Source of the DNA: Terebella lapidaria
Taxonomy: Eukaryota; Annelida; Polychaeta; Terebellida; Terebellidae
Direction: 5' to 3'
NCBI GenBank assembly: GCA_949152475.1
Contig: OX424559.1
Coordinates: 20,367,809 to 20,431,808 of the forward strand
DNA: 64,000 nt
In this document: positions 54,151 to 64,000 of the stretch, in pieces
How positions within the stretch are numbered: the first letter of the stretch is position 1
Layout: each line of letters starts with the position of its first letter
Translations under genes and position numbers: made by a program
The notes under the pieces: model-generated
Told to the model about the DNA's origin: nothing
What the model saw: the letters and a program-made list of their open reading frames with translations, nothing else
Databases searched by the model: none

Positions 54151-55273
54151 ATCCCCCCTTTGTTGGTGTGAATGTCCCCATTCCCCTTGGAGTGGCCCCA
54201 ACTCCCGACAAAAAGGCTATTATTTTCCCCCTATCCTGTTGCCAGCGCTCGCGCTCCTGCCGGAGCTGCTGCAGCTCACCCAACAGTTCTGCTGGGCTCT
54301 GTCCGTCGAGACTTTGGAGGGCGGACAGGCGGGCCCGAGCGACCAACTGGGCTGACCCAGCGCGGTGCAGCACATCTGTAAGCTGGTCATGGAGCCTCCT
54401 AATCCGCAAGAGCTCGCTAAGCTGGCGAGCGGCGTACTCCTCCAGGTTGGGCGCACTCCAGGTGGCGGGCGCCTCACACAACCAGTCCAGGCCCTCCGGG
54501 GGTGCCAGCGACCGCACGTCCACGGTGGGGCCACAGGCAGTAGAGAGGCCCAGCTGTTGCTGCTGTTGTTGTTGCTCCTCCGCAGCCGTGACTACCACGT
54601 AGGTCACCGGCTCCTCGGCGTCCGAGATGGCCTCGTACACGGTCTGTTGACTGCAGTCTGCTGGCTGCTGGCCCTGGGGAGAGACGGGCTGCTCCACGTC
54701 GTCTACCGACTGGACGGAAGCTAGCGCAGTCTAGGGAGGGGTCGGCCCCGCCTGCTTGGTTTCACTAACGGGAGCCTCCTCGTCGCTGGAGAGTATGGCA
54801 CAATCAGAGGAATGGCAGGGGGTATCCTCGATGGATATGTCCTTCATCGCAACTCTCGCCCCGCTGGTGTGGTTCTGGGCCGGGGACTCCGATGCTGTCT
54901 GCTGCGGGTGGGACACTCTGGGCGACCCCACAGCCCCTTGGTGGCATCTGAGTCGGTGCACGTTCCTGTCACCGGCCCTAGAGAACGCTGCTGGGCAGTA
55001 TCCACAGGCATGTTGCTGGGGAGGACGTGGCAGCCCGTGCACATCTCGCAAGTGCCGTTTAAGTGAGCGTGCCTGAACCTTCTTGTTGCAGACCTCGCAG
55101 CTCGTGGGCAGCGTCGAGCAAGAAGCTGTTTCGAGTCGATCACTGCTACCAGACAGAAAACCTTCCAGCCGGCTGAAGTCGTCCGGCGTCGACATGTCTG
55201 TACAGTATTGATCAAAGACGTGAAGTGACCGCCGTATCTCAGCGGTCAGCACAATGTCACTCAAAAACGTCAT
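54146..55273 (-). CDS. ORF3 of element B: two-finger C2H2 protein in env position
   Basis: ATG at 55,271-55,273 and final stop at 54,146-54,148, 376 codons in one frame with one TAG at 54,731-54,733. Finger 1 is C59-x2-C62-x11-H74-x4-H79, the same unusual spacing as finger 1 of element A. Finger 2 is C90-x2-C93-x12-H106-x4-H111 and shares an F-x-R-A-x-DR-type core with A. An acidic, Ser/Glu-rich linker follows (SIEDTPCHSSDCAILSSDEE). After the stop come a Gln run, then EGLDWLCEAPATWSAPNLEE, comparable to the LDLSWYL block of A, and Leu-rich helices to the end. No signal peptide or membrane helix. The start lies 130 bases after the integrase stop. The last codons overlap the polypurine tract and the first bases of the LTR. 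Confidence 0.8.
54151..54162 (-). promoter_or_regulatory. Polypurine tract of element B
   Basis: Minus strand CAAAGGGGGGAT abuts the 3' LTR start TGTAAG. Confidence 0.8.
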
Positions 55274-55405
55274 TTTACGTCAATAACACAGGAACTGGAC
55301 CGCACGATTTACGTCATTGATAAAAAGTTACTCTGCCCGAGAAAATGACGCTGATATTCACATGACATGTATTTAGTCAACTGCATGCCCATGTATCCGT
55401 GTTAG

Positions 55406-58400
55406 TTAGTTTTTTATTCCAGTTTCAGGGGAATGTTGCATATTTATCCAAAGTGGGACATCTGGTGGGTCATGATACACCTTCAGAGTGTCTATGTGTA
55501 CCTCTTTGACCCGGGATTGGGGAGAGGCCTGAATGTAAACTTTCCATCCCATGCGAGCGTTTACCATGAGATAGGGCCCAGTCCACCCCAGCCCTAACTT
55601 TTTCCTCCCCTTCGGTTGATACCAGTGCCGCACCCACGTGCCCTCAGGAAACATCCTCTCGGCAGCTCTACAGTCAAAATTTTGTTTTTGTCTTTGGATG
55701 GCTTTGCCCATGCGGATTCTGGCATACTCATGAGCCCGGGTTGTGACATATTTCAGCCATGCAACATACTCATTGGGGCACTGCGGAATGTTATCCCACT
55801 GTTCAGCATTGACGGGGTATATTAAATCCACCGGCGTTGTATTTTGCCGCCCCAACATCATACAGTTTGGTGTTAATCCCGTGCTATCATGAACAGAGGA
55901 GCGATACGCGGCCATGACATACGGCAAATGTTCATCCCAGTCATTTTGCTGTTCATTTACTACCGCGGAAAGCATGGCCAATAGCGTTCTATTCGCCCGT
56001 TCCGTCATTCCGTTCCCCTGTGGTCGATAAAAGCATGTGTTGGTTTTTTGAATCCTCAGTAATTTCGTGAGTTCCTGCATTAGTTTTGATTCAAATTCTG
56101 TCCCGTTATCTGTGTGAATTTTGGCGGGTATTCCAAACCGGCAGATAAACTGTGTCATTAGGGTATCTGCCACTGTTTGTGCTGTATGGTCTTTGATAGC
56201 ATATGCCTCTGTCCATCGTGTGAAAAGATCCACTACTACTAGTATGTAACGATTCCCGTTCTCACTCACAGCCCCGGGTTCTAGTATATCCAATGCGATA
56301 CACTCCATTCTGTCACTCACAGGCATGTGTCCAAGTACCTGATGTTTTGGTCCGGACCGCGGTTTACGGGCTGAACACTTCACACACCGTTCACACCAGC
56401 GTTCAATGTCCCGCGTTATACCAGGCCAGTACATGCGCGTTTGCAGTCGTTTGAGTGTACGTGTTACTCCCAAGTGTCCACTCAAACGACCGGCGTGTAT
56501 TTTTTTGGAAAATATTCCTCTGGATGCTATCGGGAACTAACATCTGGAGGAGAGTAGTACCCTGCCAGTTTCCCGTTACCTGACGATACAATATTCTGTC
56601 CTGCATTATCAAACAGTCCCATTGCTGCCATAAAGTACGAACAGGTTGAGAATAATTTCTTACTTCCCTCCACTCGGGCTTCTCATCACTGTCGGTCTTC
56701 CACTGAATAATCGGAGACAGAGCGGTATCTTGCTTTTGTAATTCAGATATCCTGTCTTTATCATATCGCTGTAGAAAGTTATCCATAGAAGTTTCTTGAC
56801 TTCCATCAGTGCCATTGACAGACACTGGTGAATCAGCAACTCTGCTTCCTTCGATGTCGTGTTTTCTCATTTGACGAGTAACCACTCTCAAATCCAGGTT
56901 CCGTATTTCAGAGTCAGAAGGGGGTGTTAGCCTCTATCACCGGTTGCATCTTCATCGGTATCCGCACTTGATATCTCCGTCATGATGTCAGGCAGATTCC
57001 CCTGGTTCGCCTGACCCGTGGCCCTGCTGTGGGTCAACTCGTGGTGATTTTGCCCCCTTTGTTGGACTGGTGTCGGGACGGGTTCCTCGGGGGATTTTAC
57101 AGGATCAAACACCGTGTTACCGACCCCATTACCGATGACTGAACTAGTTCTGTTCTGTCTCTGTTTTTGCTGATTATTTGCTGGCAAATAGAGACACAAT
57201 TTTCTATGTCCCAGTGTTTGAATGTACCTTGACCATCACCACAGAAATCGTCATTATCCCAGTTTTTATCCAAAGAAGCAACAATTTTCATCACACGAAA
57301 ATCATCGCTCCAGTCTTCCCCACTCAGAGGCGGTAGCAATTCATCGTCAGATAGCACCTCCTCCGTTATCTTCTTGCCGTCGGCGGGGCAGCCTTCCCGA
57401 TGACACTGTAGACATCGAGACATCCCGTCAGCATTACCATGCTTGCTGCCGGGTCGAATTTCAATGCTGAATTTTAGCTCGCTATACGTGCAGCCCATCT
57501 TGCTATCATTCCCTCAGCGTCTTTGAAGTTGAGTAGCCATTTTAAGGATGCATGATCAGTTCTCAGGAGAAACCGATGTCCCCACAAATAGTTACGGAAG
57601 TGATGAATCATGCTAACCACCCCCAGCAGTTCACGTTTTGTGGTACAGTAATTTCGCTGGGTATTCCGCAGAGATTTGCTTGCATAAGCAGCCACACGCT
57701 CGGTTCCCCCTTGTACTTGTGATAATACCCCTCCCACTGCATACAGGCTGGCGTCAGTATCCAGAATAAAGTCCTTTTTCATATCCGGATACACCAAAAT
57801 TGGTTCACTGAGAAGTGGTTCTCTCAGTTGCTCCCAGGAACGTTGCTGTTCATCTGTCCATTTGAATGGCACGTTCTTTTTCAACAGTGCATTGAGGGGT
57901 TGGGCTTTTTCAGCAAACGATTTGATGTATCGCCGAAAATATCCCACAAATCCCAGGTAACTCCTAAGTTCAGTCAGATTAGTCGGGGGTTTCGTTTTCC
58001 TCACAGCTTCGATTTTTGATAGGTCACATTGTACTCCACTTTCAGAGATCACATGTCCAAGGAAATGTACTTCCTTTTGAAATAAGTGACACTTGCTCGG
58101 CTTCAGTGTTAATCCAGCCTGTCGTAGACATCCAAATACCGCTGCTACATTGTAAATGGCTTCTGTCAATGTCCTCCCAACACAGACGACATCATCTAAA
58201 TATACTAGGCACTTAGTCCATTGCAGACCCCTCAGCACCAATTCCATCAACCACTCGAATGTAGCTGGGGCTGTGGCCAGCCCGAATGGCATCACACGGA
58301 ATTGATAGAGCCCACTTCTGGTTGAGAAGGCTGTTTTTGGCCGATCGTCCTCGTCCATTTCCACTTGCCAGTATCCACTTGCGAGATCAAAGGTTGAGAA

Positions 58401-59750
58401 GAATTTCCCACCACTGAGTGTATCCAGACAATCGTCAATTCGGGGTAGTGGGTAAGCGTCTTTCAGGGTCACGTTGTTTACTTTCCTATAGTCCACACAG
58501 AAGCGGAGAGAGCCGTCCCTTTTCCGTACCAGCACTATTAGTGAAGACCATGGACTGGCACTCTCTTCGATAACTCCCGCCTCTAGCATCTTCTGCACCT
58601 CCTCTTCTATAATGGCGTGTTGGTGGTACGGCACACGCCGGAGCGGCTGTTTTATGGGTGGATGCATCCCAGTGTTGATTTGATGTTTAACCACACGAGT
58701 GCACCCCAGTCTTTCCCCTGGGCACAGGAAGAGGTCCATGTTCTGTTTCAGCATCCTCTTGATATCCATGCGTTCCTGCTCCGTCAGTTCTGGAGGCAGT
58801 CCCTCCACCAACGAAGTCAGGTGCTCTGGCAGTTGTAGGTCATCCTCTCCAGATTGCACCGAGTTCAGGGTATGTTCCTGAACCTCCTCAGTGTCAGTCA
58901 TTGATTGGGAAAACATGGTGGTAATCTCGTCGATCTGATGAAATTCTCCCACCACTTCTCCCTTTTTTATGATAACATCCGTGTCAGATAAATTCATAAC
59001 GTTCATAGGGGCCGGATTTTGGGTGGTGGAAATCAGTGTTCTGCCCACCAATAGATTATTTCTCTTGCCGAAATTTTCATGTCCTTGCAATACTCCGACC
59101 TTGGGGATCTGGGGATCTGGGTGGATAACCTCTGTGGATGTTATTATTTCAGTTCTGGCTGGGATATGGATATCCACGGAGCTTACCACTGGATAGACAC
59201 CAGGTGATGTTTCATTACGAAGAAACACTGTACAATTTCCCATGTTCAACTTCCGGTTCTTCAAGTCTAGATTGCCCCTACACGCACAGAGAATATCCAT
59301 CCCTAAAACGCCAGTTTGTCCGATTTCAGCCACGACGATTGTAGCTGTTATCTGTTTATTTCCGAGCCCCACAGTTAGCTCAATTTCACCCTCTACCCGA
59401 AGATATTGTCCATTGGCCACTCGTAGTTTGATCGGTGAAGGACTGAGCTTACTCTGGAACTCCGTCGGTAGCTGGGAGAATTGTCCTTTGTCCAGCACTG
59501 TGGCGGAGGCCCCAGTATCCACCAACATACTGACAGGCCGTCCCGCGATGTGACACGTCACATACAACGTCCGAGCGTCTTCTTTGCCTGTTGCCAACCA
59601 GATTTCCTGCTCCAAGTTCTCTAGCGGTGTCACTCCCGGCCGGTACAATGACAACTCATTAATCCCTTGACTGTCGAAATCGGTGTTTTCAGTACTTCCC
59701 GCACTATTCATGTTCCCAGTGTCTGTCAGGCTCACAGAGTTGGTGATCAA
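55406..59750 (-). pseudogene. pol of element B: PR-RT-RNase H-IN, several frameshifts
   Basis: First frame 59,750-57,474: protease (VDTGASATVL, VLGMDIL), RT (FCVDYRKVNNV, PFGLATAPATF, YLDD) and RNase H (ILDTDAS, CTTKRELLGVV, RTDHASLKW). The frame breaks at 57,474 (RIAS-stop) and continues in 57,498-57,097, 57,199-56,927, 56,891-56,403 and 56,485-55,406. The last contains integrase: zinc part with CERCVKC, catalytic Asp residues in LDILEPG and IHTDNGTEF, Glu in GMTERANR, and the GPY/F module GWTGPYLMV. The break near 56,505 falls in a run of seven A, where a sequencing error is possible. The pol frame opens overlapping the gag stop (59,747-59,749), in another frame, so expression would need frameshifting or reinitiation. 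Confidence 0.9.
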
Positions 59751-61618
59751 TGTGAGCCCGGGTCGTTTTCCGGCGTTTCTGGGGGTATTGCTTCTGGCTC
59801 TGCAAGGCTCTCATATTCCAGCAGGCTCATCACCTGCTTGACTTTTTCTAGTGTCTGCCTCCTCAGAGGACATTCCCTGCTGAAGTGTCCAGCATCTTTG
59901 CAATTCCAGCACTCGCCAGAAAATTGTCTCTGCGACCTCTGGTCAACCGCCCGGTTGATTCCAGTTGACTGGTTGGATGTCAACCGCCCGGCTGACGGAT
60001 TGGATGTCAGCCGCCCAGCTGAAGGATTGGATGTCGGCCGCCCGGCTGACGGGTTGGATGTCAGCCGCCCGGCTGGCGGGCTGGATGTCAGCCGCCCGGC
60101 TGAGTCGTGATTGGCCAGCTGGCCATGCGTATGAGCCAGTTCTGGCACGTTCTCACTGCTTTTCCTGCCAAGCAGCTGGGCGAGTAACTCGAGAACTTGG
60201 TCCACTTTGCGATTCTGTTCCTCCAGCAGCACTCTGAATTCTGGTGGCTCATGGCTTCGGAAGGTCGTGTCCCTCTTCTGTGATGACTCAGAAGCAATGT
60301 ATGAAACCTGTTCTTCAGGGTGACAAACGTCCGGTTGCTGGACACTGATATAGTTCACAGGTTTTGTGATGCGTGCTGGCTGAGTACTTTCATATTGTGT
60401 GACAAATGTGACAGCATCCTCAAGTTTGGTGATCCCCTTCATCAGCGCTAGGGTCTTCATCTGTCCATCTGGCTGACCCCTCATGAAATAGGCCAGGGCC
60501 AGAGTCTCTCGACCTTCCTCTGGAAGGGTGGGGAAAGCTCTAGACAGCAAGCGGCGAATAGCATAGCCATATTCCTGTGGAGTCTCTCCTTTCTTCCTGT
60601 TGCGGGACTCCAGTGCTGCGCGGTGTGCGAATTCTTGACCACTGGGTTCGAAGCGTCTTTTCAGCCTTTGGACGAGAAGGGACCATTCCCTGTACTCCCC
60701 GGGTGCTAAGTCCGCCAACACTCTTCTTGCCTCCCCAGTCAAGCTTGCCGCCAGATATTTCGCTCTGTCGGCGTCTGACCAGCCGTTCACATCTGAAACC
60801 ACCATGAAGTGACATAGATACTCTGACAGTTCCACAGAAGTCCCGTCATATTTGTCTGGTTTCATATACTGGTGACTTCGACTGGGTGCAGCTCGGCCAT
60901 CACTCCATGTACCGGAAGCAATTCCCTGAGGCACAACAGCTGATGGACGAGTCAGAGCCGCTGGGGACTCCGCCGGTTCCTGTGCTGGTTGCCAGGCTCG
61001 ACCCATGTAGTCAACGTAACCCTCAATTGGCCTTGGGGGCCAATTCCAGTAATTCCCGGGACCGTCGAATTGTGATTGCCTGGTGCATGGGATAGGCTCT
61101 GACTGGGTACCATGAAGCTGTGGAGGGTTTGACCAATTATCCAGTCGTGGAGGCGGCTGCTGTCGCCCGAGTTCCTGTGCCGGCGCTGACTTGATCCGTC
61201 GGGGTTGATATGCAGGACCTGGCCCAGGATGTTGAGCCTGCAGAATGTGCTGAAGGGCAGGATCCCGTTGCAAGTCCCGAAGATACCTTGTTTGGCTTGA
61301 GAACCTTTGATCGGGACCCGCCTGCAGTTGAGTTGGTCCGGTTGGCTCAGGAGGACTCCGGCTGCCTCCGTGAACTCCATGGGATTCTCCAGGGGCTTCA
61401 TGCCAGCTGGAGCCGGCTGGCAATGGTGGGTCGCTGGGGACACCCATCCCGGAGTCGGCCGCATGAGAAGGTCGGTTTGACTCTGGAGACTCCATATTGT
61501 CTATGTAATCCCTGTCAACAACACGATTCCTAAGCTCTAGAGGGTTACTCCAGTTTTCTGCAGCCTCGCCAGATGACACTGCTGTATTAATTTGCTTTCC
61601 AGCGTCACTTTCCGCCAT
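59747..61618 (-). CDS. gag of element B, intact
   Basis: 623 codons from ATG 61,616-61,618 to TGA 59,747-59,749. A low-complexity Pro/Gln-rich N-terminus (1 to about 250) is followed by the gypsy capsid region: MKPDKYDGTSVELSEYLCHF, GWSDADRAKYLAASLTGEAR, RRFEPSGQEF, GETPQEYGYAIRRLLSRAFP. Next comes a helical segment (LLEEQNRKVDQVLELLAQLL), five 9-residue AGRLTSNPS-type repeats coded by a 27 bp unit, then the nucleocapsid knuckle CWNCKDAGHFSREC. It would form the particle in the cytoplasm. This is the only uninterrupted large ORF of elements A and B. Its upstream leader from the primer site is about 50 bases. Confidence 0.9.
   Translation of the reverse strand: MAESDAGKQINTAVSSGEAAENWSNPLELRNRVVDRDYIDNMESPESNRPSHAADSGMGVPSDPPLPAGSSWHEAPGESHGVHGGSRSPPEPTGPTQLQAGPDQRFSSQTRYLRDLQRDPALQHILQAQHPGPGPAYQPRRIKSAPAQELGRQQPPPRLDNWSNPPQLHGTQSEPIPCTRQSQFDGPGNYWNWPPRPIEGYVDYMGRAWQPAQEPAESPAALTRPSAVVPQGIASGTWSDGRAAPSRSHQYMKPDKYDGTSVELSEYLCHFMVVSDVNGWSDADRAKYLAASLTGEARRVLADLAPGEYREWSLLVQRLKRRFEPSGQEFAHRAALESRNRKKGETPQEYGYAIRRLLSRAFPTLPEEGRETLALAYFMRGQPDGQMKTLALMKGITKLEDAVTFVTQYESTQPARITKPVNYISVQQPDVCHPEEQVSYIASESSQKRDTTFRSHEPPEFRVLLEEQNRKVDQVLELLAQLLGRKSSENVPELAHTHGQLANHDSAGRLTSSPPAGRLTSNPSAGRPTSNPSAGRLTSNPSAGRLTSNQSTGINRAVDQRSQRQFSGECWNCKDAGHFSRECPLRRQTLEKVKQVMSLLEYESLAEPEAIPPETPENDPGSH
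59945..60110. repeat. 27 bp repeat inside gag of element B
   Basis: About five in-frame units of the GATGTCAGCCGCCCGGCTGA type. The core CGCCCGGTTGA is also found in the LTRs (53,943-53,953 and 62,440-62,450). Confidence 0.85.
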
Positions 61619-61667
61619 ACTGTTGATCGGGAGTCAGATTCTTTATTCCTGACAATATGTCCACTCG

Positions 61668-61687
61668 GGATCCTGGTCACGGCACCA
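61668..61687 (-). promoter_or_regulatory. Primer binding site of element B (tRNA-His-like)
   Basis: Minus strand TGGTGCCGTGACCAGGATCC, identical to that of element A, four bases after the LTR end GCTACA. Confidence 0.8.
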
Positions 61688-61691
61688 TTTT

Positions 61692-62646
61692 TGTAGCATT
61701 TTTAGTCCAGTCTCACGGTTCACATTCATACAAATGTCCTCTCGTTGTGTTTGCGCTACAAATCCCGATTGGCGGAAATAAACAACTCTTCAAGTTAATA
61801 AACGGCGAATTTATATTAACCTTGAACTCGTCAATCGATTTACAGAGCTAGAGCAAATCATGTTTAACGTCAACATTGTGTTCATTGGCTTACGCGATGG
61901 GTACTGTGATTTTAATCCTATAAACTTAATATTCAGTTCAGAGTACTCTGAATGTTATCCAAGGCCTGTCAAAGTCTCCGTTTGGAGCAGTAATAATCCG
62001 GTTTACCGAGTCCCGCTCAAAATCCCCGGTTTGAACGGTAAGTGCCCAGGAAATCAAGTTGAATTGTGGAGGCCATCAGGGCTTGGGTTGTAAGGCTCTT
62101 CCCTGTGGAAGAGACCAGTCGGTTTACAGTTTGGTGCTGAGCACAGGAAGGTAAACGTGTGTCAGACTTCAAAGTTCCCAACCCCGGTTTGTAGATATTC
62201 CCGTCCCGCTGTCACCGGTTTGCCATGCTCCTAAAGCCCGTGGAGACTGGCTCTCATGACAGGGTCCCGCCAAAAACAGTCCTGCCTAGTCCTGGAGAAT
62301 AGGTGTGTATCCGTGACTGTCTCTGGAAGAACTGAATGTACTGCTAAGTATCCCCGGGACCCCAGTGGGTACAGCGTCCCCTGTTGGCAGTTATAGTAAC
62401 CAAAGTTGTTCAGTCCACCGGCCGGTTGACACCGGCAGACGCCCGGTTGACAGTCTCCATAGTTACTGACGTTGTTTACAAAACAAGTCCCTCAACATGT
62501 AATCCTGTAGGTATTGAGTATATCCCCCTGGCTATATCCAGGAGCTGTTATCCCTTATTGTACCCAGAATGTCTGCAGCACCTTCAACCCGTCAACCCAG
62601 GAATGAACCCATAAACTATAAAGTCGATAAAACTGATAATATTACA
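61692..62646 (-). repeat. 5' LTR of element B (955 bp)
   Basis: Same length as the 3' LTR with about nine substitutions. The motif pair CCGGTTGAC / CGCCCGGTTGAC lies at 62,421-62,452, within the 5' third of the LTR on the transcribed strand. Confidence 0.9.
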
Positions 62647-62650
62647 GCTG

Positions 62651-64000
62651 TCACTACACCCATATCATAGCCGCCACTTCTTAGATATTAAACAATGGTT
62701 AACCGTATTTTGGTTTCAAGAGCCTTAATTGGCTCTTAATGCGCTAAGAATTGCATGACTATTTTGATAATTAAGTTGTATAGTTAGGCTATAGTTCGGA
62801 AATATTGACTAATAAACACGACATCCCTGGGATAGAATACATCATATTAGTGTATATACATAAATTCAATACCCAATATGTTAGGTGAAACAGAACATGT
62901 AGAATTTTCTCAATTCAGCAGAAACTTTTCTCAATTTGGCAGAAAATTGTTTTGTCCCCAGATTGACGAAATCACATAACGCGACGTTTTAAATATCACT
63001 TTCCAGCCCTATAGTGAGATCATACAGGATCGGACCCTGTGATTGAGATCAGTGATTTTGGGGGACACGCTTGGGGCCTCATTAATATCCACAGTTTTTC
63101 ATTCTCCCTGCTCGCGAATATATTTTTAATGTGGTCAAAGAATGTGTACGTTTGTATGCGTGTTTCTGAGCACATAACGTCAATGACTTGAAAAGATTCA
63201 ATTCAATCTTTTCAAAAATTAAAGAATGGGAAGCATTATTCATTGCCTCGGAAATGTCCCGTTTCCATGGAAATCTGATGAGAACCGTTCTAATGTGATT
63301 GCAATATTCAATTGTCACTAAATTTGGAGGGACGCGTCCTATCTCATAACTCTGAAATAATTCGACTTTTCATCTGAAAAATACCACCAGAGATACATCA
63401 GAACTTGTTTTGTGTTTTAGGTTACCGAACCTTGTTTGTGTGTTTTTAGGTTACGGAACCTTTGGTCCAAGAACCTATTGCCGTGGCGTTGCGTCCGTCG
63501 TCGTCCGTCTACATGTTTATCTGTAAAGTTTACGATCAAATCTTTTTGAAATTTTGCACAAAAATATCTTAAAAATATTCAGGCGGGGGGGGGGGGGTGT
63601 TTTTAGTCTTTTGATCTCTGCGATATTTTCAAAATGGCGGCCATTTTCGTCGAAAAACGGCCAATTTCTGACCTTGGCGGCCATTTTCTCAAAAATTGTT
63701 CAGACAATATTGAGATTTTGATTTCAAAACTTCTTATATACCTCTGTGATGTGTATAAGTTTTGTTGCCCTTGAATCGCTGGTCTGTGCATGCATGACCA
63801 TTTTAATTTTTTCGACGGGTCCCAAATGTACTTCACCATGTTAAATATCCCTATGCTTTATAATGGGACACATTATTTCTGATATCTCATTATATCTCAT
63901 AATATCTCATCAAAATTGAGATTACCGATTATGAATCAATAGTGGAAATATAGGAAATGATATATGCTGAATATTCTCATGACCTTGAATTTGACCTTGG
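62651..64000. repeat. Outer part of the right palindrome arm
   Basis: Inverse of about 14,929-16,285. Contains the G run at 63,585-63,597 and the dispersed repeats described for the left arm. No gene. Confidence 0.85.

Larger units (their letters stand above)
53196..62646 (-). mobile_element. Ty3/gypsy element B, full length with ORF3
   Basis: A 9,451 bp element on the minus strand: 5' LTR 61,692-62,646, primer site, gag, pol, ORF3, polypurine tract and 3' LTR 53,196-54,150. Its LTRs (955 bp each) differ at about nine positions, slightly older than A. It is related to A in layout, primer site, pol motifs and ORF3, but is clearly a different family (LTRs unrelated). Confidence 0.95.
30235..64000 (-). 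repeat. Right arm of the giant palindrome
   Basis: The inverse of 14,929-29,223, interrupted by gypsy elements A (40,243-51,171) and B (53,196-62,646), each with a 4 bp target duplication. Removing both leaves about 13.4 kb. The shortfall of about 0.9 kb is explained by the missing 16.8-18.2 kb repeat interval. The arm runs off the window. Confidence 0.95.

Noticed and set aside
54168-54602. A plus-strand frame with a long Cys run
   Set aside because: Antisense of the Gln run in ORF3 of element B.
14929-64000. The palindrome as the long terminal inverted repeats of a Maverick/Polinton or other giant DNA transposon
   Set aside because: No DNA polymerase B, capsid, ATPase or retroviral-type integrase of that class is present in the arms or centre; the outer ends are not visible.
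1-64000. CRISPR arrays, tRNA and rRNA genes
   Set aside because: The regular repeats present are tandem (no unique spacers), and no cloverleaf or rRNA signature was recognised; the tRNA-His-like 20-mers are retroelement primer sites, not tRNA genes.

Overview
This is eukaryotic DNA, almost certainly from a marine invertebrate and possibly a mollusc or another lophotrochozoan (amphioxus or a hemichordate cannot be excluded). The grounds are exon-intron structure with consistent GT/AG borders and phases, AT-rich intergenic DNA with dispersed repeats full of AGGTCA half-sites, several families of small DNA transposons, and Ty3/gypsy elements. No prokaryotic features, rRNA or tRNA genes were seen. 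The species is an inference only.

Layout. 1-1.1 kb: an LTR fragment and the last three exons of an unrecognised host gene. 1.4-5.7 kb: repeats only, including a TA-flanked MITE, arrays of palindromic 21-23 bp units around a 123 bp hairpin, a ~147 bp tandem repeat and a GCGCGC-rich repeat. 5.67-11.6 kb: an internally deleted relic of a gypsy family (here 'family A') carrying a solo LTR of another family ('family C'). 11.6-13.9 kb: a decayed family C gypsy relic on the + strand. 13.9-15 kb: ~140 bp repeats with an inserted LINE reverse transcriptase fragment.

From about 14.93 kb to the end of the window the sequence is one giant imperfect palindrome. The left arm (14,929-29,223) recurs inverted as the right arm (30,235-64,000), around a ~1 kb centre holding decayed collagen-like (Gly-X-Y) exons. 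Each arm carries a copy of a multi-exon gene, read outward from the centre, that ends in a zinc-finger plus tyrosine-recombinase domain. The right arm additionally contains two complete, young gypsy insertions that the left arm lacks: element A (40,243-51,171) and element B (53,196-62,646). Both have 4 bp target duplications, near-identical LTRs, a tRNA-His-like primer site and a polypurine tract. Because the left arm preserves the empty sites, the insertions are defined to the base.

The most striking system is in the gypsy elements. Between integrase and the 3' LTR, where env would lie, all three copies (A, B and the old relic) encode a ~365-375 codon protein with two C2H2 fingers, an acidic/proline-rich linker and a charged helical C-terminus. 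Family A also carries a CpG-rich 15 bp motif, repeated in the LTR just upstream of the TATA box, between pol and ORF3, and inside gag. Element B shares a different motif between LTR and gag. A testable idea is that each element encodes its own DNA-binding regulator for its iterated motif. Pol and ORF3 are broken in A and B, and gag is broken in A. The palindrome may be a genuine duplication or two haplotypes joined head to head in the assembly.
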